A DNA stretch of 64,000 nucleotides from Anniella stebbinsi (lineage: Eukaryota; Chordata; Lepidosauria; Squamata; Anniellidae), in the NCBI GenBank assembly GCA_029215795.1, contig JARDYH010000003.1, forward strand, positions 172,558,382 through 172,622,381. Direction: 5' to 3'. The position numbers and the translations under genes are program-made. Positions 11,099 to 22,068 of the stretch are shown here, piece after piece; position 1 is the first letter of the stretch; each line of letters starts with the position of its first letter. The notes under the pieces are model-generated. The model saw only the letters and a program-made list of their open reading frames with translations. It did no database searches and was not told where the DNA came from.

Positions 11099-11977
11099 TA
11101 AATATCATAGAATCATATAATAGTAGAGTTGGAAGTGGCCTATAAGGCCATCAGGCCCACCCTCTTCTGAATGCAGGAATCCACCTGAAAGCATATCTGA
11201 CAGATGGCTGTATAGCTGCCTCTTGAAATCCTCTAGTGTGTAAGAGCCCACAACCTCCCTAGGTGATTGGTTCCATTGTTGTACTGCTCTAACAGTCAGG
11301 AAGTTTTTCCTGATGTTCAGCTGGAATCTCGCTTCCTGTAACTTGAGCCCATTATTCTGTGTCCTGCACTCTGGGTTGATCGAGAAGAGATCCTGACCCT
11401 CCTCTGTGTGACAACCTTTCAAGTATTTGAAGAGTGCTATCAAATATCCCCTCAATCTTCTCTTCTCCAGACTAAACATGCCCAGTTCTTTCAGTCTCTC
11501 CTCATAGCCTCTTTCCTGACCCTTGATCATCCTCATTGCTCTCCTCTGAACCCCCTCCAGCTTATCTGCATCCTTCTTGAAGTGAGGTGCCCAGAACTGG
11601 ACACAATATTCAAGATGAGGCTTGACCAGTGTCAAATAGAGTGGAATCAGTACCTCATACGATTTAGAAGCTATACTTTTCTTAATGCAAACCAAAATAG
11701 CATTTGCTTTTTTTGCAGCCACATCACACTGTTGGCTCATATTCAGCTTGTGATCTACAACAATTCCAAGTTCCTTCTTGCTTGTAGTATTGCTGAGCAA
11801 AGTATCCCCCATCTTGTAACTGTGCATGTGGTTTCTTTTTCCAAGGTGTAGAACTTTGCATTTATCCCTATTAAATTTCATTCTGTTGTTTTCAGCCCAG
11901 CACTCCAGCCTATCATGATTACTTTGAAGTTTGTTTCTGTCTTCCAGGGTGTTAGCTATCCCACCCAATTGTGTATC
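11099..11977 (-). mobile_element. CR1 LINE, 5'-truncated, antisense
   Basis: The minus strand carries the 3' portion of a CR1 retrotransposon ending in the CR1-type terminus rich in 'atagaatcata'-like octamers at 11099-11125. The 5' truncation is at about 11977, where it meets a scrap of the small palindromic repeat ('ttgcagccttaggctgcaa'). Truncation at the 5' end is normal for CR1. No target duplication is seen, as usual for CR1. Confidence 0.92.
11105..11977 (-). pseudogene. CR1 ORF2 C-terminal part (reverse transcriptase end), frame open
   Basis: About 290 codons remain open to the natural stop. The order of recognisable CR1 blocks is MKFNRDKCKVLHLGKRN, then LGIVVDHKLNMSQQC, then LVKPHLEYCVQFWAP, then RRAMRMIKGQERGYEERLKE, then LFSLEKRRLRGYL. 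These lie after the RT catalytic core; the endonuclease and YADD-type core are missing, so it cannot transpose. The uninterrupted frame suggests a relatively recent insertion compared with other LINE pieces in the window. Sequence upstream of 11977 in the same frame is chance extension through a GT repeat and is not part of the gene. Confidence 0.9.
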
Positions 11978-12224
11978 AGATTGCAGCCTTAGGCTGCAAT
12001 GGAACATTCTTCTAAGTAGACATGTACAGGGTTGCACTGTAAGTTGTACTAACATTGCTGCATCAGGACCAGAGCATACATCCTTGGCACACACACAATG
12101 GTTGGAATAATAATAACCCTGCACAAATAGTTCTGTAGTCCCAAGGAAGCTGTGGGCTGCTGTGTTGAACAACAATCCACAATTAACACAGCCCTCCTGA
12201 AAGTTTGGGCTTGTGATACAGCAT

Positions 12225-12225
<1 letters not shown>

Positions 12226-12255
<30 letters not shown>
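12226..12255. repeat. (GT)n microsatellite
   Basis: Thirty-base GT run. Confidence 0.95.
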
Positions 12256-12258
<3 letters not shown>

Positions 12259-12660
12259 GTAAGTCAAAAGTCCCATTACACATGTCCATGCCTTTGGGAA
12301 TGCTTGAAGTAGCTCTTTGGATACCCAATCTTATCATAGAAAAAGTATTCAGTCAATATGTGTGCATATATGCATTTCAGTGAAGAACCAAAACAAATAC
12401 TAGGGATCTGGCAAAATCACAGTTCAACTAAATTAAATTGATTTTCATGCCTCCTAAATTCTCAGCACTATTAACATGTTTTTTTTTTATTTTTAATAAC
12501 ATTTCTCAGTTCGTTTTAGCTTCCAGTTTAGTGAACTGATCAAACAACCAACACCTATTAAGGCACAAGACACTGACTGATCTATTCACTGCTGGTAAAA
12601 ACTTCCTCAAGAGAGATAGCCCTGTTAGACTGTTGAAGCAAACACAACAAAGATACTTGT
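12256..12660. other. No recognised feature
   Basis: No gene or classified repeat seen. Confidence 0.4.
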
Positions 12661-12858
12661 GTGGCACCTTAAAGAATACAAAATTTATTCTGGCATAAGG
12701 TTTCATGGATACGTCATCAGATGCATGACGTGTTGGCCTCAAAATGGCAGAACTATGTACACCATGTGTATAGATTAGATGATAGATAGATAGATGATAG
12801 ATAGATGATAGATAGATGATAGATAGATGATAGATAGATAGATAGATAGATGATAGAT

Positions 12859-12899
<41 letters not shown>

Positions 12900-12902
12900 G
12901 AC

Positions 12903-12934
<32 letters not shown>

Positions 12935-13072
12935 GATAGATAGATGATAGATAGATAGATAGATAGGTAGATAGATATCTGCCAATTTGAAGTCTACACT
13001 TTATGCATCTGATGCAGAGGACAGTGCCCATGAAATCTTATGCCAGAATAAACTGGTTAATCTTTAAAATGG
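12661..13072. repeat. Palindromic element with inverted arms around a GATA array
   Basis: Arms at about 12661-12727 and 13002-13072 are imperfect reverse complements ('tttattctggcataagg' against 'cttatgccagaataaa', and 'catcagatgcat' against 'atgcatctgatg'). The GATA array fills the loop. Looks like an old fold-back or DNA-transposon derivative. Confidence 0.65.
12768..12976. repeat. (GATA)n array with GATGATA interruptions
   Basis: About 200 bp of GATA units with periodic GATGATA interruptions. The antisense reading gives a Tyr-Leu-Ser-Ile repeat, an artefact of the 4-bp period and not a protein. Similar to Bkm-type GATA repeats described in squamates. Confidence 0.95.
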
Positions 13073-13465
13073 TACTAAACATTTGTTGTTTTTGGCATTA
13101 AAATATTGTATCCCAATTTAGCATTTCCTAGATCCATCATTAAGCAGAAAATACAGGGAGTCTAAAGAACAATATCCAACAATTATCTTACATTTATTTC
13201 AGATAACACTAGCCAAAGTTGATTTGCAAAATTTATTTAATCAACATCTTGAGGATATTACCATTGCAATCTCCAAACTAGATAAATTCCATTGAAGCCA
13301 ATAGGACTACTGTAGAAAAAGAAAATGGAAGACTACAATACTAGCTAACAAATACAATTACTAGCAAGTCCCTTGAATGTATCTTTATATATATGATTTC
13401 AACCTAAATTGATTTGGATATATTACACAGTCAAAGTAAACATCTTTCTTCACTCAAATTAAGAC
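13073..13465. other. No recognised feature
   Basis: No gene or classified repeat seen. Confidence 0.4.
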
Positions 13466-13716
13466 AGGGATTATTAATTTATTATAGTTATAGCCCACCC
13501 TTTTTCCTCCTTAAGGAACCCAAGGTGGTGGTGTACATAATCCTTTTCCTCTCCATTTCATCCTCACAACAACCCTGTGAGGTAGGATGGCCTGAGAGTC
13601 TGTGATTAGCCCAACGTTACCCAGTGAGCTTCTATGGCCAAGTGGAGACTAGAACCCGGATTTCCCATCTCCCAGTCCAACACTCCAACCACTACATCAC
13701 ACTGACTCTCACCACA
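13466..13716 (-). mobile_element. tRNA-derived SINE, antisense
   Basis: On the minus strand the head reads 'gtggtgtagtggttggag' (A-box-like) and then 'ccgggttctagtctcc' (B-box-like), followed by 'cctcacagggttgttgtgag' and a tail ending in 'ctataataaat'. This is the layout of a tRNA-headed, pol III transcribed SINE with a LINE-like 3' end. No coding capacity; needs LINE enzymes in trans. Family name left open. Confidence 0.75.
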
Positions 13717-13794
13717 CTGGATGAATGTATGTATGGGGGGGGGGGAGCATTGCAAAAAATGATATCAGGATAAGACTATAAAGAACTGTAAAGA

Positions 13795-13918
13795 TGCAAA
13801 TCCTATGCATATTTAGACCAACAAAAAGGCTTACAATTTCCAGCATCCCTAGCCAGCATAGGAGTTGAATGCTGGGAGTTGTAGGACTTTTTTCTTTCTA
13901 AATATGTATAGGATTGCA
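13795..13918. mobile_element. Short MITE-like element (124 bp)
   Basis: Imperfect terminal inverted repeats of about 22 bp ('tgcaaatcctatgcatattt' at 13795 against 'aaatatgtataggattgca' ending 13918). The ends match the small palindromic family at 34159-34245, with an internal 'gctgggagttgtagg' phrase. No coding capacity. Confidence 0.6.
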
Positions 13919-14089
13919 CTCTAAACCACTTTCCATAGCAGAAGTGCTATATAAATCAGGGGTCCCTAAACTATGGGGCCCTGGCACCTTGATCCTAGGC
14001 TGTTTCTGGATCTTCAGGTGGCAGTGGTGGCAAGGAGTGTGCTTGCACAATTACATTTGTCGTACCACCCGCGTCCCTTTCTGAAGTGA

Positions 14090-14625
14090 TTTCACTTGGG
14101 AACGGTTATCATTGCCTTGATTACCTCACACTTAATTTATGGTAATTTTGCTCTGGATAGTGCTACTTTAGGTGCAAAATGCAGCAGCTAGGCTGCTTAC
14201 TGGTGTGTGGTATTGTTTTCCAAGAGCAGTTCAAGGTGTTGGTTTTAATCTTTAAAACCCCAAATGGCTTAGGACATATCTATCTGAGGGACCATTTGTC
14301 TTGCCATCTACCTGCCCAGGAATTAATTAAGATCTGCAGGAGAGGCCCTTTTGAGAGTGCCATTACCCACAGAGGTCTGTTTGCCAGGCATGTTTTGACC
14401 CCAAATATTGGAATGTGTTAGCCCCACTTTCTTGGCCGTTAGAAAGGGCATGAAGATGCATCTTTTCAATTCATCCTTTAAATTCCAGTTGTAATGTACT
14501 AATATTTTTTTACTCTTTTTATTGGTCTCATTATTGTTTTAAGGTTTTATTGTTTTCAATTGTTGTACACTGTCTTGATGGCTTTTTAGTAGATAATTTG
14601 GTATATAAATGTTATATGAATATAT
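14090..14625 (+). mobile_element. L2-type LINE 3' end
   Basis: Plus-strand remnant of an L2 ORF2 C-terminus: after a broken 'NAAARLLTG'-like segment comes FKVLVLIFKTPNGLGHIYLR within an open stretch at 14179-14421, then a broken end and an AT-rich 3' UTR. Several frame breaks are present. The retained part lies after the RT catalytic core. Comparable remnants are at 35459-35755, 42641-42850 and 45829-46017. Confidence 0.75.
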
Positions 14626-16251
14626 AAATTTGCCACTGGTTCCATGTTATTATATTATGCATCTATGGGGTGAGGGAATGCATTCTCACAATAACTTTCA
14701 AAGCACAGATGATTAAGGCTTTTTACATATCATGAAATTAAGCCATTTCCCTCTTTTATATTAGACTTTTTTTTATCTGTATAGAACAAAGCCTGAAAAT
14801 ATTACTTTGTACTAAGCCAGTGCCCAATTTTTGCCCACAATAAAGAAGGGAGATTCTGCAGTCAGTTAAATTCTGTGGGTAGAGGAAAGCTCTTGAAGTA
14901 AAATTACCATGATCATCAAATCACCACAAAGAACTCACTCTAGGCTACAGTATCAATTCATCATTCCTTTTAGATTCTGATTCAGTTTGACTGCTGTGAA
15001 GTTTGTTGTGGTTGTTGAACATACCACATGATCAGAAAACCTGAGGCATAAAAGACAGCTGAAAGGTGACTCGAGGCGAGGCATTAACAATGACTAAAAA
15101 GATTTTCTCTCTCTTTTTTTGAAGTGTTGTTCCAGAAGATTATGGCAGAAACTGCAGTATGAGCTATGGTAGCACAGAAAATAAACAGAAAATATTTTTC
15201 AGAAGATATACCATTGTTATTTTCTACCTCTATCCATGTTCCCAAATCTCATAGGAGCAAAGAGCAAAATGTCCCTGTTTGAAGAACAGGTGAACCAAAA
15301 GATGTATTCTCCCTAAGCACTGCTTATCAAGGTTGCAACATTCACTAACACTAAGCCAGCCACCCAAAGGCCTATTTCTAACTCTCCTTTAATTAGATTC
15401 TGCTGAACTAAGGTTTTGTGAACAAAAGATTGTCTCCCATCTAAGCCTCAGGCATAGTTAAAGATGCTGTCAGTCACTAAGGAACAGTTCCTGAGACAGA
15501 AGAATTTCCAAAACATGAGAGAAATACAAATACCTTGATGTATGGCTTCTAATATTTCAAAATAGATTAGTTATTGGAGATAATGTCATTATCAGGAAAA
15601 TGTTCTAATACAATATTATTTTATGTTTCCATCCAAGAAAGAATGTCTCACTTACCAAACCTAATTATCCCTACCTCAGCAACACAGGTCTCAAATATAC
15701 CTAATGTAGAAGATAACGGTACTCCACCCTTCAAAACCAAAGGTAGTCTGTTCTAACAATTATTTGATTTTCTCTTCCAAACTTCAGTTTGCTCATAGTT
15801 TTGGTGATTTGTTTTAATGCAATTGCAACACTTTTAGCCATTACACATTTGGTTACGAATGGATTATTTTCACTGTCACTGAAAATATTCAATGCTTTGC
15901 CATACAGTCCAACTATATTAAAAGTAGATTGAAAGTGGCATTTATTTGATCTATTTATAGGTCTCCTCAAGGCCACACCCTTGCAAAGCAATTGACACAG
16001 AAATGTACACAGATGCATTATAAACATAGATCCAAAGGGGAGTGGCAGCTAGTGCTGGTGATGGTAGGATGTATTGACATAAAACAATTGTGAATAGCCG
16101 CCTAGCACACTGTATGTACACACACACAAACACACACCATATTGCCCTATCCAGCTATACATACAAATCAGGCAGCCAGAAACACCAGAAAGTTAAACAA
16201 GTGGAATTAAGAACAGTTAAAGGACACTAGCCCTTCTGTAGTCTGGGTCAG
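14626..16251. other. No gene recognised
   Basis: About 1.6 kb without a coding signature, classified repeat or long microsatellite. Candidate single-copy DNA. Confidence 0.5.
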
Positions 16252-16698
16252 GTAAAAATTAGGGACGTGCAGTGGATTGGATCCGATCCATGATCCGGAT
16301 CTGATCCGCCCCAAAATCAAATAAAACGATCTGATCTGATCCGATCAGCCATCTAATCCTATCCAATCTGATCTGAAGGGACCCAATCTGGATCAGGAAA
16401 AATCGGTGGGTTGGACCTCCATTTATGGTGTTTTAAACTGATAGTGGACTTAGAAAAATAATGTGCTGTAACTTTTTTTGTTTTAATAGGTAGAAAGTTG
16501 AAACTCCCTGACATGGGAGATTGGATGTGGCTACTCATGTGTGAAAAATTCCAGACAAATTGGTGCAAGACTTTAGTGGCACTGAATGGTTTATTATGGC
16601 ATTTTACATTGGACTTACAGCAAAGAAAGAATGTGTCGTGTAACTCTTTTATTTTAAAAGGTAGAAAGTTGAAACTTCCTGACATGGGAGTTTTTTTT

Positions 16699-16743
16699 GT
16701 GTATGTGTGTGTGTGTATGTGTATGTGTGTGTGTGTGTGTGTT
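16699..16743. repeat. (GT)n microsatellite inside the hAT element
   Basis: GT run with ATGT interruptions. Confidence 0.95.
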
Positions 16744-16952
16744 TGACAGCTTGATCTACCAATTGTACTTCACACTACATGAATTTATCACCCAATCCTG
16801 TTAAAGACTTCCTGCAGCCTCCAATTGCAATGCTGGAGGAGGGCTTAGTAGAAACCCAGTATATATTCTCAGTCTTTCCCTTTTGGCTCTCTGTGGGGTT
16901 TAGTTAGTTGGAGTGGAAGGAGTGTGGGTTGGAGCTGGAAGTGATATTGGAG

Positions 16953-17168
16953 CCCGCCACTCCACTTGCTTAAGCCAAGGGATGCTGGTGTTCCCTCAAG
17001 GGAGCATCAGCAGAGTCCCCTCTGCTCCTGACTTCACCCTTTGAATGCCTGTCTGCCACTGCTGTTGCTGCTGCTTGCCAGATCTCACCTGTGAGTGGAG
17101 CCCGCCGTTCCACTTGCTTGAGGGAAGGGATGCTGGTGTTCCCCTCAAGGGAGCATCAGCAGAGTCCC
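16953..17168. repeat. 148-bp tandem duplication inside the hAT element
   Basis: The segment 'cccgcc.ttccacttgctt' through 'gggagcatcagcagagtccc' occurs at 16953-17020 and again at 17101-17168, an offset of about 148 bp, with minor differences. Confidence 0.85.
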
Positions 17169-17207
17169 CAAAGTTCAATAAAATGCCTGCCATTCAATTT
17201 CAACCGT

Positions 17208-17760
17208 GCCCCTGTGTCTGTGAAATGGGGGCGAATGTACACCCCTTCTGTGTGCTCCTCATATTAGTGTGGTGTTTGTGGGGACAGCATCTAATGAGAG
17301 AGCACTTTGCAATGGTCTTACTTATCACAGCAAAAACCATTTTTAACAGTTCCATTTCAGAAATGCCCCTGTGTCTGTGAAAAGGGGGCAGAGCAGACCT
17401 TCTGTACACTCCCCAAGTTTGAGTTCAGTTTCTGGGGATGGGATCTAATGAAATCACTTTGCAGTTTACATGCAATGGGCAAACCCATTTTTCACAATTT
17501 CATTTCAGTTAAACCATGCCCCTGTGTCTGCAGAAGGGGGTAGAGCTACATACGTACAGCCCTTCAGTGTGCTCCCAAACTGGGGACATGGTCTACGATG
17601 TTCTGCAAAAAAAAAAAAAAAAAACATTTTAAATGTGGTGTGCCCCAGGCTGAGACACAGGAGTAAATTGAAAAAGGAACAGATGATTGGTGAAAAGTGA
17701 CTTTTGAAGGCTTACTTACAAGTAAAGCCTGCACCCCTGTGTCTGCAATTCTGGGCACAT
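17208..17760. repeat. About 155-bp tandem repeat array inside the hAT element
   Basis: 'gcccctgtgtctgtg' recurs at 17208, 17365 and 17518, and in diverged form near 17735. Spacing is 157 and 153 bp. Each unit also repeats 'catttttaacagttcc/catttcag' and 'gtgtgctcc' phrases. An A18 tract (about 17607-17624) interrupts the last unit. Confidence 0.85.
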
Positions 17761-18015
17761 GACTGGCAACATCCCATCTGCACTTGTACAAAGTTTCATG
17801 ATTCTGTCTTAAAAAATACCAAAGATACAGGCTTTCCCCCCTCCAAAAGCAAGTCTAAAGGGGCTAAAAGGCATTTGATCCAAAAATTGGATAGCCAATT
17901 TTTGGATCAGAATCAGATCCGATCCGATCTGGAAAATCTCTGATCCAATCCAATCTGAAGCAACAATTCCGATTCCGATCCAATTTTTTTTACTGTGCAC
18001 ATCCCTAGTAAAAAT

Positions 18016-19595
18016 GTAATTTCCAAATTAAAATAGAAAGTTTTCTTTCATGGCTCATGAAATTGTATGTCACATGTTGTACTACTCCTTACCACCCCCC
18101 AAATGATAGAAGAGTAGAACAAAGGTCAAGGCGAACTCATGGAATAATGAAACAATGGGATGGGATAATCCATTCATCCATACCTAAAATGTGAAGTTTA
18201 TTCTAAACTAGAAGACAGCACAGAATGAGCAAACTGGGCATGGGACAGAAAGTTGGATTCTGGGAATTTGTTTGTTTCTTCACACCATTGAATCAGTCCA
18301 AGGGTAGACTTCTGGTAAAACCCAGGAAAGTGCAAGCTGAAAGTATAGTTACTTTTATTTAGTAAATTGTATACTTTTCAGAAATGATCCCCATGCCATA
18401 GGAAAAGATTACCCATCCCTCGGGTCAGAATAGGGACATTAACTGAATCAATGTGATAGGAAATAATTCCCATTGAAGGCTATATGCGAATGAACTACTG
18501 CACGCTAAGAACAGATCACCAAATTTATGCTACCTATATGTGAATCACCCAGCAGAAGTGTGATGCTGTAAAAATTCAAAGAATGCAGTGTACATAACTG
18601 AGATTGCACTTGGTGGATTGTGGCCAAATTCTGCTGTAGTCACCTAAGAAAGGTCATGCAAAGATTTCACCAAACATGATTGCAAAATACATCTCAGAAA
18701 GGGATTAATACAGGGCATTCCTTTGTTTATCTAATTATTTATGTAAATAAGTAGATTTGATTAGAAATATATATATATATATATATATAATCTTTTACTC
18801 TGAGTTGTGAAGAATTAATTCAGGTCAGAAATGAGCATTAGAATTCCATCTGCTTCCATTTCAAGTAAAATGATTGCAGTTTAAATTGCTAACATCCTTT
18901 ACTAAATAATTCAGCTTGCAAAGGGCATTATATCAACCTACACTATAATAAGGTATTATGAACTTACAGAGGGAAACCAAATAAAATAAAATTAAAGTCA
19001 TTATGCTAAGTTGTATAAGTACCTAGTAAAATGAAAAGAAATGTCTATTTAGAGAGAATATAAGTAAGGGTCAATGAAGTAACGGTAAGCGGTGGAACTT
19101 TTTCATCATGTTGAAATCCAGACAATTGGTGTAATTTGATATAAAACAAACTGATAAATGTCAAATTTAAATGAAAAGCTCCAAAAGGTATTTTTTGTGT
19201 AGTTTGTGTTTTCAGTTCTAGATATTCCAATTGAGCTGCCAATTTCATTAGGTGGTGGTAGTTTAGGATAACCATTGCATGGTAAACACTATTTTTAAAG
19301 TCAATCTGATATTTAAACATATTCTGACCTGAATTAATTTTAGCTATTCCCCCCTCCATGATATATTGAGCATGTTTAATATAAAATAAGACAAAAGAGA
19401 ACATCAGCATAAAGCTTTATGCTAATGGCATGGTTGCTTTAAAGAAAAAAATGGAAATATATGAATTGAGGAAAACTTATTTTTCTACAGGACCAAACTA
19501 GATATTTCTGGAGACATGAGACTGATTGCAAAACATGCATCTTGTGTCAAGTTCTTCTTGCTTTTCCTCCATAATATCATGGAGAATAATGTTCT
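18016..19595. other. No gene recognised; (AT)n at 18767-18789
   Basis: About 1.6 kb of A/T-rich DNA with one 23-bp AT microsatellite. A 121-codon minus-strand open stretch at 19045-19410 has no domain signature. Confidence 0.5.
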
Positions 19596-19800
19596 CAATG
19601 GCTCCTAGTGATGATGGCTATATATATATTACCTCCAGTGTTAGAGGCATATCTCTCAATAACAAGTGCTAGGGACATGAGCAGGAGTGTGCTACTGCAC
19701 TTATGTCCTGCCTGTGGGTTTCCCATAAACACCTGGTTGGCCACAAAATGCTGGACTAGACCGGCCTTTGGCAGGATCCAGCATGGCTCTTCTTACAGAA
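19596..19800 (+). mobile_element. CR1/L3-type LINE 3' end
   Basis: Contains the family phrases 'tgtcctgcctgtgggtttcc', 'ctggttggcca' and the terminal 'gatccagcatggctcttctta'. Non-coding 3' UTR. Confidence 0.7.
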
Positions 19801-20624
19801 TCCAATGTAGAGCTCTGCAAGTGAATTTTATTATTCTGTGCATTGATGTGTGTATACATCTTACAACTGACTCAAAATGGGTCTGTTTCAATCAGTTTAA
19901 TATGGAGAATATCTGCCAGCTATCAAGAATTAATCTAGTTCAAAATTGGTTGAATACTGAATCAGCTAGCCTCTAGGCTCCATTACACTCCTAATGGTGT
20001 GATTGGAAATACGATAGGATGCATTTCCTGGCACCAACAATGCACCTTTAAGAGCAGCATGATGGGGAAAAATTCAATAGCCACACAGGTTTCTCCATGT
20101 CAGAAGATGTGCACCTGTTGACTTTTTCCCTGCTGCGTAGCTGCTAACAACTCAGAGCTTCTGTCAAGAAAAATAACAACTCAGAGCTTCTGTCAAGAAA
20201 AATAAAATGAATAAAACAAAATAAAACTTTTCCTATTGACATTTTTCTTCAGTAAACTTTAAACCTTGTTATTTGAAACATCGCCATTTTTCTTATGCAC
20301 CCCATGTCTAATAGCCAATTACCATACTACCTAAAGGAGATACCTCAGACCCAGAGAGTGTTAAAGCTGGTTTGGTGGAGGCAGCCAGAGAAATAAAGAT
20401 TTCCACCTGGTGATAATGGAATAGACCACAGGAAGGGAAGAGCCAGAAAGAGTGGGGGGACACTAATTTGCCTGTTTTCCCTTCCATCCACAGAGTATTG
20501 CCAGTCCATGGCAGTCTGATTATAAACATCCAAATACAAAAAGTAGAGACCCATACAAACATAAATGCTAGCTGCTATAGAAAGGGCTTGCATCCTAGTC
20601 AGTGTTGGCACCAAACCTGGTCTA
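19801..20624. other. No gene; 29-bp perfect tandem duplication
   Basis: A 29-bp unit (20145-20173) is repeated exactly at 20174-20202. Otherwise nothing recognised. Confidence 0.6.
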
Positions 20625-20695
20625 CATACATATAAGAAGCTGAGTCAGACCATCAATCCACTGAGCTTCCTACTGCCTTACTGACTTCCAATTGC
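20625..20695 (-). mobile_element. SINE 3' end fragment, antisense
   Basis: 'agaagctgagtcagaccatc' matches the reverse complement of the 3' end of the SINE that follows in sense (and of the copy at 60350-60570). It is a separate head-to-tail inverted fragment. Confidence 0.6.
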
Positions 20696-20696
20696 T

Positions 20697-20895
20697 TACT
20701 AGGGGAGAGGCTGTGGCTCAGTGGTAGAGCATGTGCTTTGCATGCAGAAGGTCCCAGGTTCGATCCCTGGCTTCTCCAGGTAGAGCATGAAAAACTCCTG
20801 CCTGAAACCCTGGAGAGTCATTGCTGCCAGTCAGTGTCGACAATGCTGGGCTAGATGGACTGAGTCAGTCAAGGTCAGCTTCCTTTGTTCCAGTG
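20697..20895 (+). mobile_element. tRNA-derived SINE, sense
   Basis: Pol III type promoter elements are clear: A box TGGCTCAGTGG (20714-20724) and B box GGTTCGATCCC (20757-20767), spaced as in a tRNA. A tRNA-unrelated body follows ('ctgcctgaaaccctggagag', 'ctgggctagatggactgag'). The tRNA part lacks a proper cloverleaf 3' half and CCA end, so this is a SINE and not a functional tRNA gene. Confidence 0.85.
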
Positions 20896-21823
20896 TTTCC
20901 ATCAGGGGGTGTTTTCCACAGCCTGCAGAATATTACAACTGGTGATTCCAGGGACTGGAATTCCAGGGACTGAACATGAAACCTTTCAGTCCAAATTATG
21001 TACTTTGCTCCATATGCTGCCAGCATCATAAAACACTCCCAAATATATGTACAGTAATAAAATGTGCTTAACATGTGCTATACTTTGCTGTCTTGCTGCT
21101 TAACAAGCCAGTGCAATTATATATGGCTTGAATGTCTACAATAAAACACTAGGAACTGTGTCCATACTCTTCTAGTAAATACTTTCCAATCCACTGAGGG
21201 GTGGGGATCTCTAGTCTAAAAGAACATGATCCCACAAGTCTAAATGCTGCCATGAATATTGTATTATGAAATAAAGATGATTGCCCTTGATTAGAATTGT
21301 CAATGTTTGTACAGGTGTGCTTGAATTGGTAATTGCTTTGCTTTTTAAAGTGACAGGCAATCATTTCAACTACCCTTCTCTCTCCTCCCTCTCAACCCAA
21401 CTTGAAGTCAATCACTAAAAATATTTTTATATTAACCATTTACCAAAGATACCCCTCCCCCACATTCCTGTAAATGATGAGAATACAGGCATGGTACCAC
21501 ATTTGAAGTCACACGTCATCACATTTGATTCATCTCTTTTCATGGCCCTGAATCTTGATGGCTTCTGATGTTGTCTTTCCTTTTGGAAAAAGTGACATGA
21601 GCTGTCATATATACTTCCAATTAATACATATCAGTTACAGTCTAACAGCCTGAATGAATGCAAAACTACCAAATATTTCTTCAACTTTGCCTATACCTAC
21701 CCAGATGTTGCTATGGTTTCTAGCTGGGTAGGCAAAAGTAACATGGCCTGTGTTTGACAAGCATGTTGACAAGGATTAGTGTACCAGGTGCAAATAGTAA
21801 TACGGAACGTATCTGGATCCCTA

Positions 21824-21824
<1 letters not shown>
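20896..21824. other. No recognised feature
   Basis: No gene or classified repeat seen. Confidence 0.45.

Positions 21825-21868
<44 letters not shown>
21825..21868. repeat. (TTA)n microsatellite
   Basis: About 14 TTA units, probably the tail of a vanished LINE copy. Confidence 0.95.
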
Positions 21869-21869
<1 letters not shown>

Positions 21870-22018
21870 ACCTTTTTTGTGAATACTTGTGCACAAACAT
21901 GGGAAGAACATCAATTATACATGTTTTCTCCGAACTAGAGCCCAAAATTTGTCCCACATATTTTTCTACCATTCTCATTCAATTTGATAGGGAAAAATAC
22001 TTTAAATACCTAAGTACA

Positions 22019-22019
22019 G

Positions 22020-22067
<48 letters not shown>

Positions 22068-22068
22068 A
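22019..22068. repeat. (TG)n(AG)n compound microsatellite
   Basis: A TG run changes directly to AG at about 22044. Confidence 0.95.

Larger units (their letters stand above)
16260..18007. mobile_element. Non-autonomous hAT-type element (1.75 kb) with perfect 8-bp TSD
   Basis: Termini TAGGGACGTGCA and TGCACATCCCTA are near-perfect 12-bp inverted repeats, flanked by the 8-bp duplication GTAAAAAT (16252-16259 and 18008-18015). Subterminal DNA is rich in 'ggatccgatcc'-type motifs at both ends, also seen in the element at 9139-9502, so the two are relatives. The interior is built from tandem repeats rather than a gene: two copies of a segment with 'ggtagaaagttgaaact' (near 16490 and 16662), a 148-bp duplication (16953-17168) and a 155-bp array (17208-17760). 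No transposase frame is present. Confidence 0.9.

Noticed and set aside
11978..12337. Extension of the CR1 open frame upstream to a Met
   Set aside because: Passes through a GT repeat (Thr-His run) and an unrelated repeat scrap; CR1 similarity begins only at about 11977.
12506..12985. 159-codon minus-strand frame with a YLSI repeat
   Set aside because: It is the translation of the GATA microsatellite.
20714..20767. Possible functional tRNA gene (good A and B boxes)
   Set aside because: Lacks a complete cloverleaf and is followed by a SINE body; a second degraded copy lies at 60350-60570.
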